Source: Pseudomonas pisciculturae (lineage in GTDB: Bacteria > Pseudomonadota > Gammaproteobacteria > Pseudomonadales > Pseudomonadaceae). Taken from it: DNA of 64,000 nt. Shown here piece by piece: positions 49,193 to 58,671 of this stretch (its first letter is position 1; each line of letters begins with the position of its first letter). Made by a program: the position numbers and the translations under genes. The notes under the pieces are model-generated. The model was not told the origin of the DNA. It did not search any database and was given only the letters and a program-made list of their open reading frames with translations. Location of the stretch: positions 186,001 through 250,000 of the forward strand of contig NZ_JACVZE010000006.1 of NCBI RefSeq assembly GCF_015461805.1, in the 5' to 3' direction.

Positions 49193-50473
49193 TCAGACTG
49201 CGGTTACATGGCCCGTGAGCGCGGGTTTCGCCAAGGTCTCCGGCATGGCCACCCACAATAGCGCCAAAGCCACGGTCGCAACGCCGGCCAGGGTCAGGAA
49301 CGCCGCGTTATAGCCGGCCTGTTGCACCACAAACCCGGCCAAGCTGCTGCTCAGCGCGGCGCCCAACCCAAATACGGTAGACAGGGCGCCCAAGCTGACA
49401 TTGAAGCGGCCAGTGCCCTGGGTCAGGTCCTTGACGATCACCGGGAACAGCGCACCAAAGATCCCTGCACCGATGCCGTCGAGCAGTTGCACGGCCACCA
49501 GCCAGTAAGGATCGTCGTACAAGGTATAGAGCACGCCACGCAGCGGCAGGATCATAAAACCGGCCAGCAGCAGCGGCTTGCGCCCCCATAGATCCGCCTT
49601 GACGCCCACCAGCCAGGCCACGGGCACCATCACCAGTTGGGCGGCGACGATGCACGCCGAGGTCAGCGGCGTTGCCATCTGCAGGTTGATCTGCGCGAGC
49701 TTCTGACTGACCAGCGGCAACATCGCGGCATTGGCCAGGTGGAACAGCGCGCAGCAGATGGCGAACAGCAGCAACGGGCGGTTGGCCAGCAACACCCGGA
49801 TGCCGGAGGGCTGTTCGTGATGCGTGGAGTGAGCGGGGTCGAAGCCACGGGCGACATCATGGTCGATGGCTTGCGCCGACACGCAACTGACCGCCACCAC
49901 ACTGGCCAATGCCATGAATGCCATCAGGTAAAACACTACGACCGGCCCGAACAGATACGCAGACCCGCCGGCGAGCAGTGCAGCCACGGCATTACCCGCG
50001 TGATTGAAGGTTTCGTTGCGCCCGGTACGGCGGGTAAACGCCCGTGGGCCGGTGATGCCTAATGAAATCGCGGAAATCGCCGGGGCGAAGACCGACGCGG
50101 CCACGGCGCTGGCTGATTGGGTCAAGGCGACCCAGGTAAACGAGCTGACAAAGGGCAGTATCAAGCAACTGCCCGTCACCAGCAGCGCGGCGAGCGCGAT
50201 GACCGCGCGCTTGCTGCGGGTGCGATCGATCAGGGCGCCCGCCGGGCCCTGGGTAATCAGCGCGGCGATACCGGCCAGGGTCATGACCACGCCGATACTG
50301 GCCGGGTCCCACTTGTGTACGGCTAACAGGTAGATCGCCAGGTACGGGCCGAGACCGTCGCGCACATCGGCGAGAAAGAAATTCAGGCTGTCCAGTGACA
50401 GGGTATTACGCAGGTCGGCGTGTTTGGCCATGACGATGACTACAGAAGGGGCGTTCAACGGCTGAACACTCAT
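49193..50473 (-). CDS. MFS transporter
   Basis: This 426-residue protein has about 12 membrane segments. The motif between TM2 and TM3 is GPAGALIDRTRSKRAVIA, a form of the MFS motif A (GxxxDRxxRR). The second half has the corresponding GVKADLWGRKPLLLAG. It resembles drug/metabolite exporters of the Pseudomonas YfcJ/arabinose-efflux-like group. Substrate unknown. It is divergent from the methyltransferase gene. Confidence 0.9.
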   Translation of the reverse strand: MSVQPLNAPSVVIVMAKHADLRNTLSLDSLNFFLADVRDGLGPYLAIYLLAVHKWDPASIGVVMTLAGIAALITQGPAGALIDRTRSKRAVIALAALLVTGSCLILPFVSSFTWVALTQSASAVAASVFAPAISAISLGITGPRAFTRRTGRNETFNHAGNAVAALLAGGSAYLFGPVVVFYLMAFMALASVVAVSCVSAQAIDHDVARGFDPAHSTHHEQPSGIRVLLANRPLLLFAICCALFHLANAAMLPLVSQKLAQINLQMATPLTSACIVAAQLVMVPVAWLVGVKADLWGRKPLLLAGFMILPLRGVLYTLYDDPYWLVAVQLLDGIGAGIFGALFPVIVKDLTQGTGRFNVSLGALSTVFGLGAALSSSLAGFVVQQAGYNAAFLTLAGVATVALALLWVAMPETLAKPALTGHVTAV

Positions 50474-50586
50474 TGCGCTACTGACCTACGACTTCTGCGT
50501 TAAGTTTCGCGTGCTGCCTGGGGTTTTAATCGGCGCGCTGCTGGATTACTTTCTGAGCCCCGCTAACACGATTTTCTGGAGACGCA

Positions 50587-51399
50587 ATGGACATGCCCTC
50601 AGCTCAGCAGGCGATTGCCTGCAACAAGGAGGCCTGGGATCAATCCGCCAGCCTGCACAAAACCACCGACACCTGGGCCGCCTTGCTCACGTCAGTAGGT
50701 AACCCTGGATTTTCCTGCCTCGACCCAACGATCACCGCTGTGCTGCAAAGCCTCGGCGTGGCCGGCAAGGATGTGGTGCAACTGTGCTGCAACAACGGTC
50801 GTGAAAGCCTGTCGTTGTATGGCCTCGGCGCACGCGCGGTAGTGGGGGTGGATCAATCCCGGGCCTTTGTGCAACAGGCCCGCGAGCTGGCGGAGGTCTC
50901 ACCCCATCACCCCGAATTTATCGAAAGTGATATCCACCATTTGCCGGCGCATCTGCACGAGCGTTTTGATATCGCCTTGGTGACCATCGGAGTACTGGGC
51001 TGGATGCCGGATGTTGCGCAGTTCATGCGTCATGCGGCGAGCACCTTGAAACCTGGCGGCAGTCTGGTGATGTACGAAACCCACCCGTTTCTTGAGGTGT
51101 TCGACCCCAGGGCTGACAACCCGATGCTGCCCGCCAGCTCGTACTTTCAGCGCGAGCCCTTTGTGCTGCGGGAGTCCATCGTCTATGAGGGCTTGGGCGA
51201 GCAAGCGGGGCCGACATCGTATTGGTTTGTGCACACCATGGGCGATGTGGTCAGCGCGGCCATTGGCGCCAACCTGCAGATCAGTCATTTGCAGGAGTAC
51301 CCCCATTCCAATCGCGAAGAGCTGTATGACCAGTACGAACACCAGCCAGCGCAACTGCCGCTGTGCTTCACCTTGACCGCAAGCAAGCGCGCCCGTTGA
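50587..51399 (+). CDS. Class I SAM-dependent methyltransferase
   Basis: This 270-residue protein has a variant motif I VVQLCCNNGRESLSLYGLGA, motif II VVGVDQS and the post-I FDIALVTIGVLGWMPDVAQF. The CNNGR form of motif I is typical of a small-molecule methyltransferase subgroup. TGGAGA precedes the ATG. Substrate unknown. It is divergent from the MFS gene across 113 bases. Confidence 0.85.
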   Translation: MDMPSAQQAIACNKEAWDQSASLHKTTDTWAALLTSVGNPGFSCLDPTITAVLQSLGVAGKDVVQLCCNNGRESLSLYGLGARAVVGVDQSRAFVQQARELAEVSPHHPEFIESDIHHLPAHLHERFDIALVTIGVLGWMPDVAQFMRHAASTLKPGGSLVMYETHPFLEVFDPRADNPMLPASSYFQREPFVLRESIVYEGLGEQAGPTSYWFVHTMGDVVSAAIGANLQISHLQEYPHSNREELYDQYEHQPAQLPLCFTLTASKRAR

Positions 51400-51537
51400 C
51401 TGGGTTTTCACCAAGCAAAAAAAGCACGCGAGGAGGGCGGGCTAAGGGATTCACTGGAGTAGGTAGGCTTCACCCTATAGACGGGAAAGTGAAGGCTTTG
51501 TGAAAATGGTGTCGCAACTTCGGATGGCTAGCGCCAA

Positions 51538-51924
51538 TCACGAACGGCGTACGAACGTGCGCATGGTTTGACCTGGGCCCGTACTGAATAAGGTTGGCCT
51601 AGGCATACTTTCATCAGCTGCAATAAATACGAATTCATCTCCGTCAAGGCGGTAGCTGGCGGGCAACTGTTTGCCGGCATCGTCCCCTATGTCATCGACC
51701 CAGGTAATGCTCTTGGGGTGGGTCGTGCTGTCGAGGAAAAATCGGCCCGCCAGCAATACCTCGCCATTGACAGTGTTCACTTCGAAGCGGTCGCCGGTGA
51801 TGGTGGTGATTGCGCCTGGAGCGGTATGGGCGTCGGGCGGGTTGAGCACGCCGCTGTCTTCGAGTGAGGTTTGCTCCCAGGCACCTTGGAGGGCCAGGTA
51901 GTCCGGATCTGTAATGGATGACAT
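51538..51924 (-). CDS. TIGR03067-type small protein
   Basis: This 128-residue protein shows the TIGR03067 pattern: LQGAWEQTSLEDSGV, RFEVNTVNGEVLLAGRFFLD, HPKSITWVDDIGDDAGKQLP, YRLDGDEFVFIAAD, RPTLFSTGPGQTMRTFVRR. It is a lipocalin-like beta-barrel of unknown function. No signal peptide. Preceded by AAGGAATT. Confidence 0.75.
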   Translation of the reverse strand: MSSITDPDYLALQGAWEQTSLEDSGVLNPPDAHTAPGAITTITGDRFEVNTVNGEVLLAGRFFLDSTTHPKSITWVDDIGDDAGKQLPASYRLDGDEFVFIAADESMPRPTLFSTGPGQTMRTFVRRS

Positions 51925-52324
51925 GTAAAATTCCTTTTTCTGTGCAAGGGCTAACCGCTAGTTGAAAGCGGTAATACAGCGTTCTGCGTAATCTGACGTG
52001 TAATCAAGTGTAGGAATCATCTTATCTTTTAGTTTTTTCTCTGATTTTTCCTTTATTGACAGGTAATTAGCGTTAATTTGCCTGGCCGTTGGGTAACGTC
52101 TTGTAACGGACCGTCTATGCTCTGCATGTCTGTCAGTAATGACATCCATGTGACTGAAGTCAACCGTGTGCTGCTTAGGCTAGCGGGCCAGTCAAGTGGG
52201 TGCTCCTGTTGCTGGCGGAGGGCCACGAGTATCGTGAGCCCAGACGTTGCCCCCTGTTTATCCAGTTGTTATCCAGGTCTGAGTATTTGGGCGCTGAATT
52301 TCAACTCATCAGGGTGTATGAATT
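51925..52324. other. 400-bp intergenic region
   Basis: No gene is supported. AT-rich around 52015-52080, where promoters for the flanking divergent genes are likely. A five-codon frame (ATGAATTTTGAATAA, 52318-52332) overlaps the TTG start of the Wzz-like gene. Confidence 0.4.
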
Positions 52325-53641
52325 TTGAATAACACTCCCCAGCTTCACCGTCATATGGCTTCGGATGAAGTCGATCTTTTTGAGCTGTTTCATGCCATCT
52401 GGAAACAAAAAAAATGGGTTATCGGCTGCACGATTCTTGTTGGCCTTCTGGGAGTAGGCTATGCCTTTCTTGCGCCGCGGGTTTACCAGGTAAGCAGCGT
52501 GTTGCGGCCTGCGGCCATCAATGAACTGGATGCACTCAATCGCTCAGAAGTCTATAAATTGCCGCCGGCTGATGCACTGGCCAAGGTTGCCGCGCAACTG
52601 GATTCCTACGAAGCCCGGCTGGGTTTTTTCAGAGCCAACCCCTCGCTGTTTGAAGCTTTCCAGCGACCAGGTCAAAGCCTGGAGCAGAGTTTTGAAGCGT
52701 TTAACCGCGACGCTATCAAGCTGGTGCTGCCCGACCCGAAACAATCCGAGTCACTGAGCAGCTTTGTCCGTTTGGAAATGCAGTATCCCGAGGGCGTTGA
52801 CGGGGTGGCGATCCTTAACGGGTTTGTCGACTTCGCCATCAGCCTGGAGCGCGAGCAGGTAGGCGCTGACCTAAAGGTGATCGTCAATAATCGACTCAAT
52901 GAACTCAAGGGCAAGATCGCCGCGGCCCGCGCCAACTACGACACGGAAAAAGAATCGAAAATCGCCAGGCTGCTGGAGGCCGACAAGGTCAGGCGCGCCC
53001 GTTTGCAGGATGAGCTCAGCGCCTTGCGCTTGCAGATGAAAATGGAGCGCACGAGCCGTCTTGCGGAACTGGCCGAGGCCATTACGATTGCCACGACCAT
53101 TGGCATCAGAAAACCTACCGTGCCCTCTGTAATGGGGAGCGAGGATCAGCACGGGTCCAGCCAGGTCATGCGCACGGTGGTAGCCAGCCAGACGGTACCG
53201 CTGTACTTCATGGGCACCGAGGTACTGGAGGCAGAGCGAACAGTGTTGCAGTTGCGCACCAACGACGACTTTACCAACGTGCGCATTGCCGAAATCGGCA
53301 AGGAACTGAGCATGCTTGACGTGAACCGTGAGGTAGAGGTGCTGAACGGCCGTACGAACGAGGATGTGTTCCTGCAGGACGTTGAACGGTTGTGGGCCGA
53401 ACAAGCGCGGTTGCGTGGCCTTAATATCGATATGAGCGAACTCAAATTGGTGACCATCGACCGGCAGGCACAAGAGCCACTGGGGCCTATCAAACCGAGG
53501 AAATTAGTGGTTATTGGCTTGAGTGTGCTGGCCGGGCTAATGCTTGGGATGTTGGTCGCATTGATCCTGCATTTCGCTCAGGTTCGACGCGTGGCCGGGC
53601 CTTTTTCGATGGCAGACGAGCGTAGCCTGCCGCGCCTATAA
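52325..53641 (+). CDS. Wzz/polysaccharide chain-length regulator
   Basis: This 438-residue protein is of the Wzz (PCP) type. An N-terminal DEVDLFELFHAIWKQKKWVI leads into TM1 (about 34-53, GCTILVGLLGVGYAFLAPRV). A large periplasmic helical domain with coiled coil (160-245) follows, then the C-terminal TM2 (about 393-420) preceded by PIKPRK. Wzz sets the modal length of O-antigen or exopolysaccharide chains. The TTG start has AGGGTG upstream; an ATG ten codons later lacks one. No glycan synthesis genes adjoin it. Confidence 0.87.
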   Translation: MNNTPQLHRHMASDEVDLFELFHAIWKQKKWVIGCTILVGLLGVGYAFLAPRVYQVSSVLRPAAINELDALNRSEVYKLPPADALAKVAAQLDSYEARLGFFRANPSLFEAFQRPGQSLEQSFEAFNRDAIKLVLPDPKQSESLSSFVRLEMQYPEGVDGVAILNGFVDFAISLEREQVGADLKVIVNNRLNELKGKIAAARANYDTEKESKIARLLEADKVRRARLQDELSALRLQMKMERTSRLAELAEAITIATTIGIRKPTVPSVMGSEDQHGSSQVMRTVVASQTVPLYFMGTEVLEAERTVLQLRTNDDFTNVRIAEIGKELSMLDVNREVEVLNGRTNEDVFLQDVERLWAEQARLRGLNIDMSELKLVTIDRQAQEPLGPIKPRKLVVIGLSVLAGLMLGMLVALILHFAQVRRVAGPFSMADERSLPRL

Positions 53642-53896
53642 GCCTGGCCGAAATCGCGATGGGCTCACTGCAACGCGAGCCCGTTGAACCGCATTCAGTG
53701 GACAGCGTTTCACAATTCTTGGTTAACTTTTGGTTACAAACTGTGGCTAAATAACTGCCGATGACCCGGTGTCGGGTGGCTGCCCGTACGTTCAGGTCGA
53801 CCGTGTGAATTGTGATTTCAGGTGCTGCTTATTAATCCTCGGCCGTTGTGGGCACGCAGGAGCAGCCTGTTCTCTTCTGACGTGTGACGAAATTCC

Positions 53897-54796
53897 TTGA
53901 AACTCATCATTGTTGCTCTCTACGTTACCTCGATTGCGTATGTACACCTGCGTGGACGGGTGCGACACAAGCTGGGCCGCCAGCTCAGCGACCATTCAAC
54001 CTTCCTGGCGCCGATCAACTGCTTCCTCTATTTGTTCTCCAAACTGCCTGGCCGACCCTATCTTTCACCGGGCGATTTCCCTGACCTGAGGCCCTTGCAG
54101 GAGCACTGGGAAGAAATCCGCCGGGAGGGTCAGAGCCTGATGCGCGCGGGTGAGATCAAACGCTCGGACCAATACAATGACGTAGGTTTCAATTCCTTCT
54201 TCAAGTCGGGTTGGAAGCGCTTCTATTTGAAGTGGTACGGCGACAGCCACCCTTCGGCGATGAAGCTGTGCCCACGCACCACTGAGCTGGTGCAGAGCAT
54301 CGGCTCGATCAAGGCGGCGATGTTTGCCGAGTTGCCGCCGGGCTCCAAGCTGGTGCGCCATCGCGACCCGTATGCGGGCTCTTATCGCTACCACTTGGGG
54401 CTGGACACGCCGAACGACCCTGGCTGCTACATCAATGTGGACGGCGAGAATTATTACTGGCGCGACGGTGAGCCGGTGATGTTTGACGAAACCTATATCC
54501 ACTACGCCGAGAACACCACGCAGCAGAACCGTATCATCTTGTTCTGTGACATCGAGCGGCCGATGAAATACCGCTGGGCCGCAGCGTTCAACCGCTGGTT
54601 CAGCCGCCATGTGATGGCTGCGGCAGGCTCACCGAACGATGCGGGTGACAAGACCGGTGGGTTGAACCGTGCGTTTACCCGCCTGTACAAGATTCGCCTA
54701 CGGGGCAAAGAGCTGAAAAAGCGCAACCGCGCACGTTACTACCTCGAAAAGTGGGCGATTTTCGCTGCACTGGCGCTCATCTTCGTGCTGATCTGA
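53897..54796 (+). CDS. lpxO: Lipid A hydroxylase LpxO (Fe(II)/2-oxoglutarate)
   Basis: This 299-residue aspartyl/asparaginyl beta-hydroxylase-type protein has an N-terminal membrane segment (KLIIVALYVTSIAYVHL). The catalytic part has HRDPYAGSYRYHLGL, which supplies the first iron-binding His and Asp. GEPVMFDETYIHYAENTT supplies the second His, and QNRIILFCDIERP the 2-oxoglutarate-binding Arg. A C-terminal hydrophobic helix (residues 282-299) anchors it. It adds a 2-OH to the secondary laurate of lipid A at the inner membrane. The TTG start has no strong ribosome-binding site but gives the family N-terminus. Confidence 0.92.
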   Translation: MKLIIVALYVTSIAYVHLRGRVRHKLGRQLSDHSTFLAPINCFLYLFSKLPGRPYLSPGDFPDLRPLQEHWEEIRREGQSLMRAGEIKRSDQYNDVGFNSFFKSGWKRFYLKWYGDSHPSAMKLCPRTTELVQSIGSIKAAMFAELPPGSKLVRHRDPYAGSYRYHLGLDTPNDPGCYINVDGENYYWRDGEPVMFDETYIHYAENTTQQNRIILFCDIERPMKYRWAAAFNRWFSRHVMAAAGSPNDAGDKTGGLNRAFTRLYKIRLRGKELKKRNRARYYLEKWAIFAALALIFVLI

Positions 54797-55006
54797 GCAA
54801 ACCGGCGCCCCAGATTGCTGGCGGCAAGGCTGTTCTCCTTCAGAGGGCCGAATCTTCAGGTGGCTGACGGGGGCCGAGAAACGTTTCTGTGGGCACCCCG
54901 ACACATCGTGTTGCACCTGATGAGAAACTATTTAGTTACCAAAGCCGAACCCAGGGCGTAGCGTGTTATCGAAAGCACGTACCACTCGCTCCAGAGAGGC
55001 TTTGTC

Positions 55007-55321
55007 ATGAACAGTTGTATGCGTCACGTTGCAGCGCTGTTGCTGGGTTTTGGCCTGATGCCGATGGGGCAGGCGCAAAACCTGCCCGGCCGCACAGATT
55101 CCAACAACAGCCCGATTCACCGGGCCAACCCCAACAGCATGCAAGGCACCCAGCCCAATGCGCCGGCGGTTCGCGGCACGCAGATCGGGCCCACTCAGCG
55201 CACGCCAACCCTGGAAAACCGGGGTATCGGCAATAGCTACCCCAAGCGCGATCCCGCCCCCAGCCGCCCAGCCCCTGAAACCCAAGCCCCCACTTATGAT
55301 GCCAACGGTAATCGCCGCTAA
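55007..55321 (+). CDS. Small exported Pro/Asn-rich protein
   Basis: This 104-residue protein has a signal peptide cleaved after AQA (about residue 23). The mature chain is disordered and rich in Asn, Pro, Thr and Gln (GRTDSNNSPIHRANPNSMQG, TPTLENRGIGNSYPKRDPAP). It ends 11 bases before the sugar dehydrogenase gene, so the two are probably cotranscribed. Function unknown. Confidence 0.7.
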   Translation: MNSCMRHVAALLLGFGLMPMGQAQNLPGRTDSNNSPIHRANPNSMQGTQPNAPAVRGTQIGPTQRTPTLENRGIGNSYPKRDPAPSRPAPETQAPTYDANGNRR

Positions 55322-55332
55322 GGACTCGTCTT

Positions 55333-56490
55333 ATGTTGCTACGTAAAACCCTTCTCGCTGCCCTGTGTGCAACCGCTGTGCTGCCTTTGGCGGGCGTGTA
55401 CGCGGCGGATAGCCAGCAATTTCCGAGTGAACAAGGCAGCCTTAGCGTCACGCCGGTTGCCAAGGGCTTGGATCACCCTTGGGCGGTGGCTTTTCTGCCG
55501 GACAAGCAAGGTTTTCTGGTGACTGAGCGCCCCGGCCACCTGCGCTTTGTGAGCCCGGACGGCAAGCTGTCAGCACCGTTGACCGGCGTGCCCGAAGTCT
55601 GGGCCAAGGGGCAGGGCGGTTTACTCGATGTGGTGTTGTCGCCAGACTTCAAGCAAGACCGTACGGTCTATCTCTCGTACGCCGAAGGCGGCGGCAAGGG
55701 CGGCACGGCCGGTACGGCAGTGGGGCGCGGGCAATTGTCGGCCGACCTCAAGAGTCTGACTAATTTCAAGGTAATCCTGCGCCAGGAGCCCAAGCTTTCC
55801 ACCGGCAACCACTTCGGCTCGCGGCTGGCCTTCGACCGGGATGGCTACCTGTTCGTGACCCTCGGCGAAAATAACGACCGGCCCACTGCCCAAGACCTCG
55901 ACAAGCTGCAAGGCAAGGTTGTGCGCATCTACCCGGACGGTCGCGTGCCGGATGACAACCCCTTCGTCGGCCAGGAGGGCGTACGCCCGGAAATCTGGTC
56001 CTACGGCCAGCGCAACCCGCAAGGTCTGGCGTTGAACCCCTGGAGTGGCACGATCTGGGAAAACGAACATGGGCCCCGTGGCGGCGATGAGATCAATATC
56101 ATCGAGCGCGGCAAGAATTACGGCTGGCCGCTGGCGACCCACGGTATCAACTATTCCATGGCCGCGATCCCCGAAGCACAGGGCAAGAGCGTGGAAGGCA
56201 CGGTAGCGCCCCATCATGTCTGGGAAAAATCACCCGGTATCAGTGGCATGGCGTTCTACGACGCCGACCGTTTCAAGCCTTGGCAGCACAACGTGTTTAT
56301 TGGCGCGTTGGCCAGTCAGGAGCTGATTCGCCTGCAATTCGAGGGTGACAAGGTTGTGCACGAGGAGCGCTTGCTGGGCGGCTTGAAAGCGCGCATCCGC
56401 GATGTGCGGCAAGGGCCGGATGGCTACTTGTACGTGCTGACCGATGAGGACAATGGCGTGCTGTATCGCGTGGGCCTGAACCAGGACTAA
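55333..56490 (+). CDS. PQQ-dependent aldose sugar dehydrogenase (YliI-like)
   Basis: This 385-residue protein has a signal peptide (ending VYAA) and a six-bladed beta-propeller of the soluble glucose dehydrogenase family. Characteristic parts are LDHPWAVAFLPDKQGFLVTE, GQGGLLDVVLSPDF, YLSYAE, GNHFGSRLAFDRDGYLFVTL, GQRNPQGLALNPWSGTIWEN, EHGPRGGDEIN and NYGWPLATHG. The Arg/His/Asn positions for PQQ and Ca2+ are present. It oxidises aldoses in the periplasm. Confidence 0.93.
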   Translation: MLLRKTLLAALCATAVLPLAGVYAADSQQFPSEQGSLSVTPVAKGLDHPWAVAFLPDKQGFLVTERPGHLRFVSPDGKLSAPLTGVPEVWAKGQGGLLDVVLSPDFKQDRTVYLSYAEGGGKGGTAGTAVGRGQLSADLKSLTNFKVILRQEPKLSTGNHFGSRLAFDRDGYLFVTLGENNDRPTAQDLDKLQGKVVRIYPDGRVPDDNPFVGQEGVRPEIWSYGQRNPQGLALNPWSGTIWENEHGPRGGDEINIIERGKNYGWPLATHGINYSMAAIPEAQGKSVEGTVAPHHVWEKSPGISGMAFYDADRFKPWQHNVFIGALASQELIRLQFEGDKVVHEERLLGGLKARIRDVRQGPDGYLYVLTDEDNGVLYRVGLNQD

Positions 56491-56510
56491 GCCAATTACA
56501 CGATCCCCTA

Positions 56511-56616
56511 TGGGAACGGGCTTGCTGTGGTGAGCGGGCTTGCCCCGCGCTGGGCTGCGTAGCAGCCCCCTGGATCTCCAGTGAAAGCCCCCTCACCACA
56601 CAAGCCAGCTCCCACA
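56511..56616. repeat. Interspersed palindromic repeat, P. fluorescens type
   Basis: About 105 bp. The left arm TGGGAACGGGCTTG plus TGTGGTGAG mirrors the right arm CTCACCACACAAGCCAGCTCCCA at the other end, with inner stems GCGGGCTTGCCCCGC and GGGCTGCGTAGCAGCCC. This is the familiar nonautonomous intergenic repeat of fluorescent pseudomonads. It lies between convergent genes. Confidence 0.8.
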
Positions 56617-56632
56617 TTTGCACGGTGTGAGT

Positions 56633-57112
56633 CTATAGCCCGAGCTCAGACAGACCGGGATGATCATCCGGCCGTCGCCCCTGCGGCCAATGAAACTTGC
56701 GTTCACTTTCCTTGATCGGCAGGTCATTGATACACGCAAACCGATTGGCCATCAGGCCGTTCGCATCAAACTCCCAGTTCTCATTACCGTAAGAGCGGAA
56801 CCAGTTGCCCGAATCGTCGTGCCACTCATAGGCATAACGCACGGCAATGCGGTTATCGGTAAACGCCCACAACTCCTTGATCAGCCGGTAGCCCAGCTCC
56901 TTGGCCCATTTGCGGGTGAGGAAAGCCTTGGCTTCTTCGCGGTTATGGGCGAATTCGGCACGGTTACGCCACTGTGTATCCAGGGTATAGGCCAGGGATA
57001 CGCGATGTGGGTCGCGGGAGTTCCAACCGTCTTCGGCCAGGCGTACTTTTTCAATCGCCGACTCACGCGTGAACGGCGGCAGTGGCGGGCGGGGTTCTTG
57101 GATCGGTGACAT
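56633..57112 (-). CDS. DUF1348/NTF2-like protein
   Basis: This 159-residue protein has the DUF1348 pattern: PPFTRESAIEKVRLAEDGWN, WRNRAEFAHNREEAKAFLTR, KWAKELGYRLIKELWAFTDN, IAVRYAYEWHD and WFRSYGNENWEFDANGLM. It has the small cone-shaped NTF2 fold. Function unknown. ATG 57112 is chosen because AGGAG lies 8 bases upstream. Confidence 0.88.
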   Translation of the reverse strand: MSPIQEPRPPLPPFTRESAIEKVRLAEDGWNSRDPHRVSLAYTLDTQWRNRAEFAHNREEAKAFLTRKWAKELGYRLIKELWAFTDNRIAVRYAYEWHDDSGNWFRSYGNENWEFDANGLMANRFACINDLPIKESERKFHWPQGRRPDDHPGLSELGL

Positions 57113-57231
57113 ATCACGGCTCCTGAAGTCGACACAGTGCAAGGCGAGACAGTCTATCCCCGGCGACGAGACCTGAGCACCCCCATGGTGTAAGCTCGGG
57201 GCCTCTTCGGATTCGACCCATTGCGAGCCTT

Positions 57232-58575
57232 ATGCCGTCGTTCTTCAAACGCTCCCTGTTGCCCAAACTGCGCGGTTTCCCCCTCACTCCTGATGCCATC
57301 GAGGTCCTGTCTGGCGCGGCTGCGTATCGCCGTTGCCTGCTGGAGAAAATCCCCCAGGCCACACGGCGTATCTACATCGTCGCGCTGTACTTGCAGCACG
57401 ACGAAGCCGGGCAGGAGATCTACGACGCGCTGCACGCGGCCAAGGCTGCGCGGCCGGAGTTGGAAATCGTGGTGATGGTCGACTGGCTGCGCGCCCAGCG
57501 GGGGCTGATCGGCGCCGGCAAGCAGCCGGGCAACAGCGCCTGGTACCAGGCCATGACCCAATCCCATGCCAGTGAGGTGCCGGTATACGGCGTGCCGGTG
57601 CAAACCCGCGAGCTGTTTGGCGTGTTGCATCTCAAGGGTTTTGTGATTGACGACACGGTGCTGTACAGCGGCGCGAGCCTGAACAATGTGTACTTGCACA
57701 AGTTCGACAAGTACCGCTTTGATCGTTATCACCTGATCCACAGCAAACCCTTGGCCGACTCCATGCAGCACCTGGTAGAGCATGGCCTGGTGGCCTCCAA
57801 GGCCGTGCATCGTCTTGACTTGCCCAACCCACCCACCACCCGCAGTTTGCGCAACGACATCGGCGATCTGCGCAGCCGCTTGAAACACGCAGCCTACGAC
57901 ACCACGGCGGGGCAGTTGGCCAATGGTCATTTGTCGGTCAGCCCGCTGCTTGGCGTGGGCAAGAACAACCCGCTGAGCCGGGTGATCCTCGAATTGATCG
58001 CCAGCGCCCAACACCAACTCACTATCTGTACACCGTACTTCAACCTGCCGCTGCCGGTGACCCGCGAAATCAACCGCGCCCTGGCACGTGGCGTGAAGAT
58101 CGACATCATTGTCGGCGACAAGACCGCCAACGACTTCTACATCCCGCCGAGCGAGCCGTTCAGGGTTATCGCAGCGTTGCCTTACTTGTATGAGATCAGC
58201 CTGCGCCGCTTCGCCAAACGCCACCAGCCGATGATCGACAGCGGCCAGCTGAGCTTGCACCTGTGGCGTGATGGCGATAACACCTATCACCTCAAGGGCA
58301 TGTGGGTCGACCAGCGTTACACCCTGCTTACCGGCAACAACCTCAACCCACGGGCGTTTCGCCTGGACCTGGAAAACGCCTTGTTGATCGACGACCCACA
58401 GGGCCAATGGCTTGAGCCGCGACGTACCGAGTTGGCGCAGATCTTCCTGCATACCACGCGCATTCAGCGATACCAGGACTTGCAGACGCTGGTGGAGTAC
58501 CCGCAAGCAGTTGGCAAGTTTTTACGCCGGGTCAGCCGGGTGAGGATCGAGCGGTTGCTGTATCGGATTCTCTAA
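57232..58575 (+). CDS. pssA: CDP-diacylglycerol-serine O-phosphatidyltransferase
   Basis: This 447-residue phospholipase-D-superfamily protein is of the E. coli PssA type. Two HKD-like motifs are present: HLKGFVIDD at about residue 133 and HLKGMWVDQ at about 353. Downstream are the matching SGASLNNVYL and TGNNLNPRAFRLDLENALL. It makes phosphatidylserine from CDP-diacylglycerol and L-serine, the route to phosphatidylethanolamine. The length agrees with the family (about 450). Confidence 0.94.
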   Translation: MPSFFKRSLLPKLRGFPLTPDAIEVLSGAAAYRRCLLEKIPQATRRIYIVALYLQHDEAGQEIYDALHAAKAARPELEIVVMVDWLRAQRGLIGAGKQPGNSAWYQAMTQSHASEVPVYGVPVQTRELFGVLHLKGFVIDDTVLYSGASLNNVYLHKFDKYRFDRYHLIHSKPLADSMQHLVEHGLVASKAVHRLDLPNPPTTRSLRNDIGDLRSRLKHAAYDTTAGQLANGHLSVSPLLGVGKNNPLSRVILELIASAQHQLTICTPYFNLPLPVTREINRALARGVKIDIIVGDKTANDFYIPPSEPFRVIAALPYLYEISLRRFAKRHQPMIDSGQLSLHLWRDGDNTYHLKGMWVDQRYTLLTGNNLNPRAFRLDLENALLIDDPQGQWLEPRRTELAQIFLHTTRIQRYQDLQTLVEYPQAVGKFLRRVSRVRIERLLYRIL

Positions 58576-58671
58576 GCGCTTCTCGTGACGAATTTTCTCA
58601 CGATTTACTGAGAACGTTTGCTCGGCTCGGGACCACTCTTTTGGCGTATATCACCCGAAGAGAACGACCTC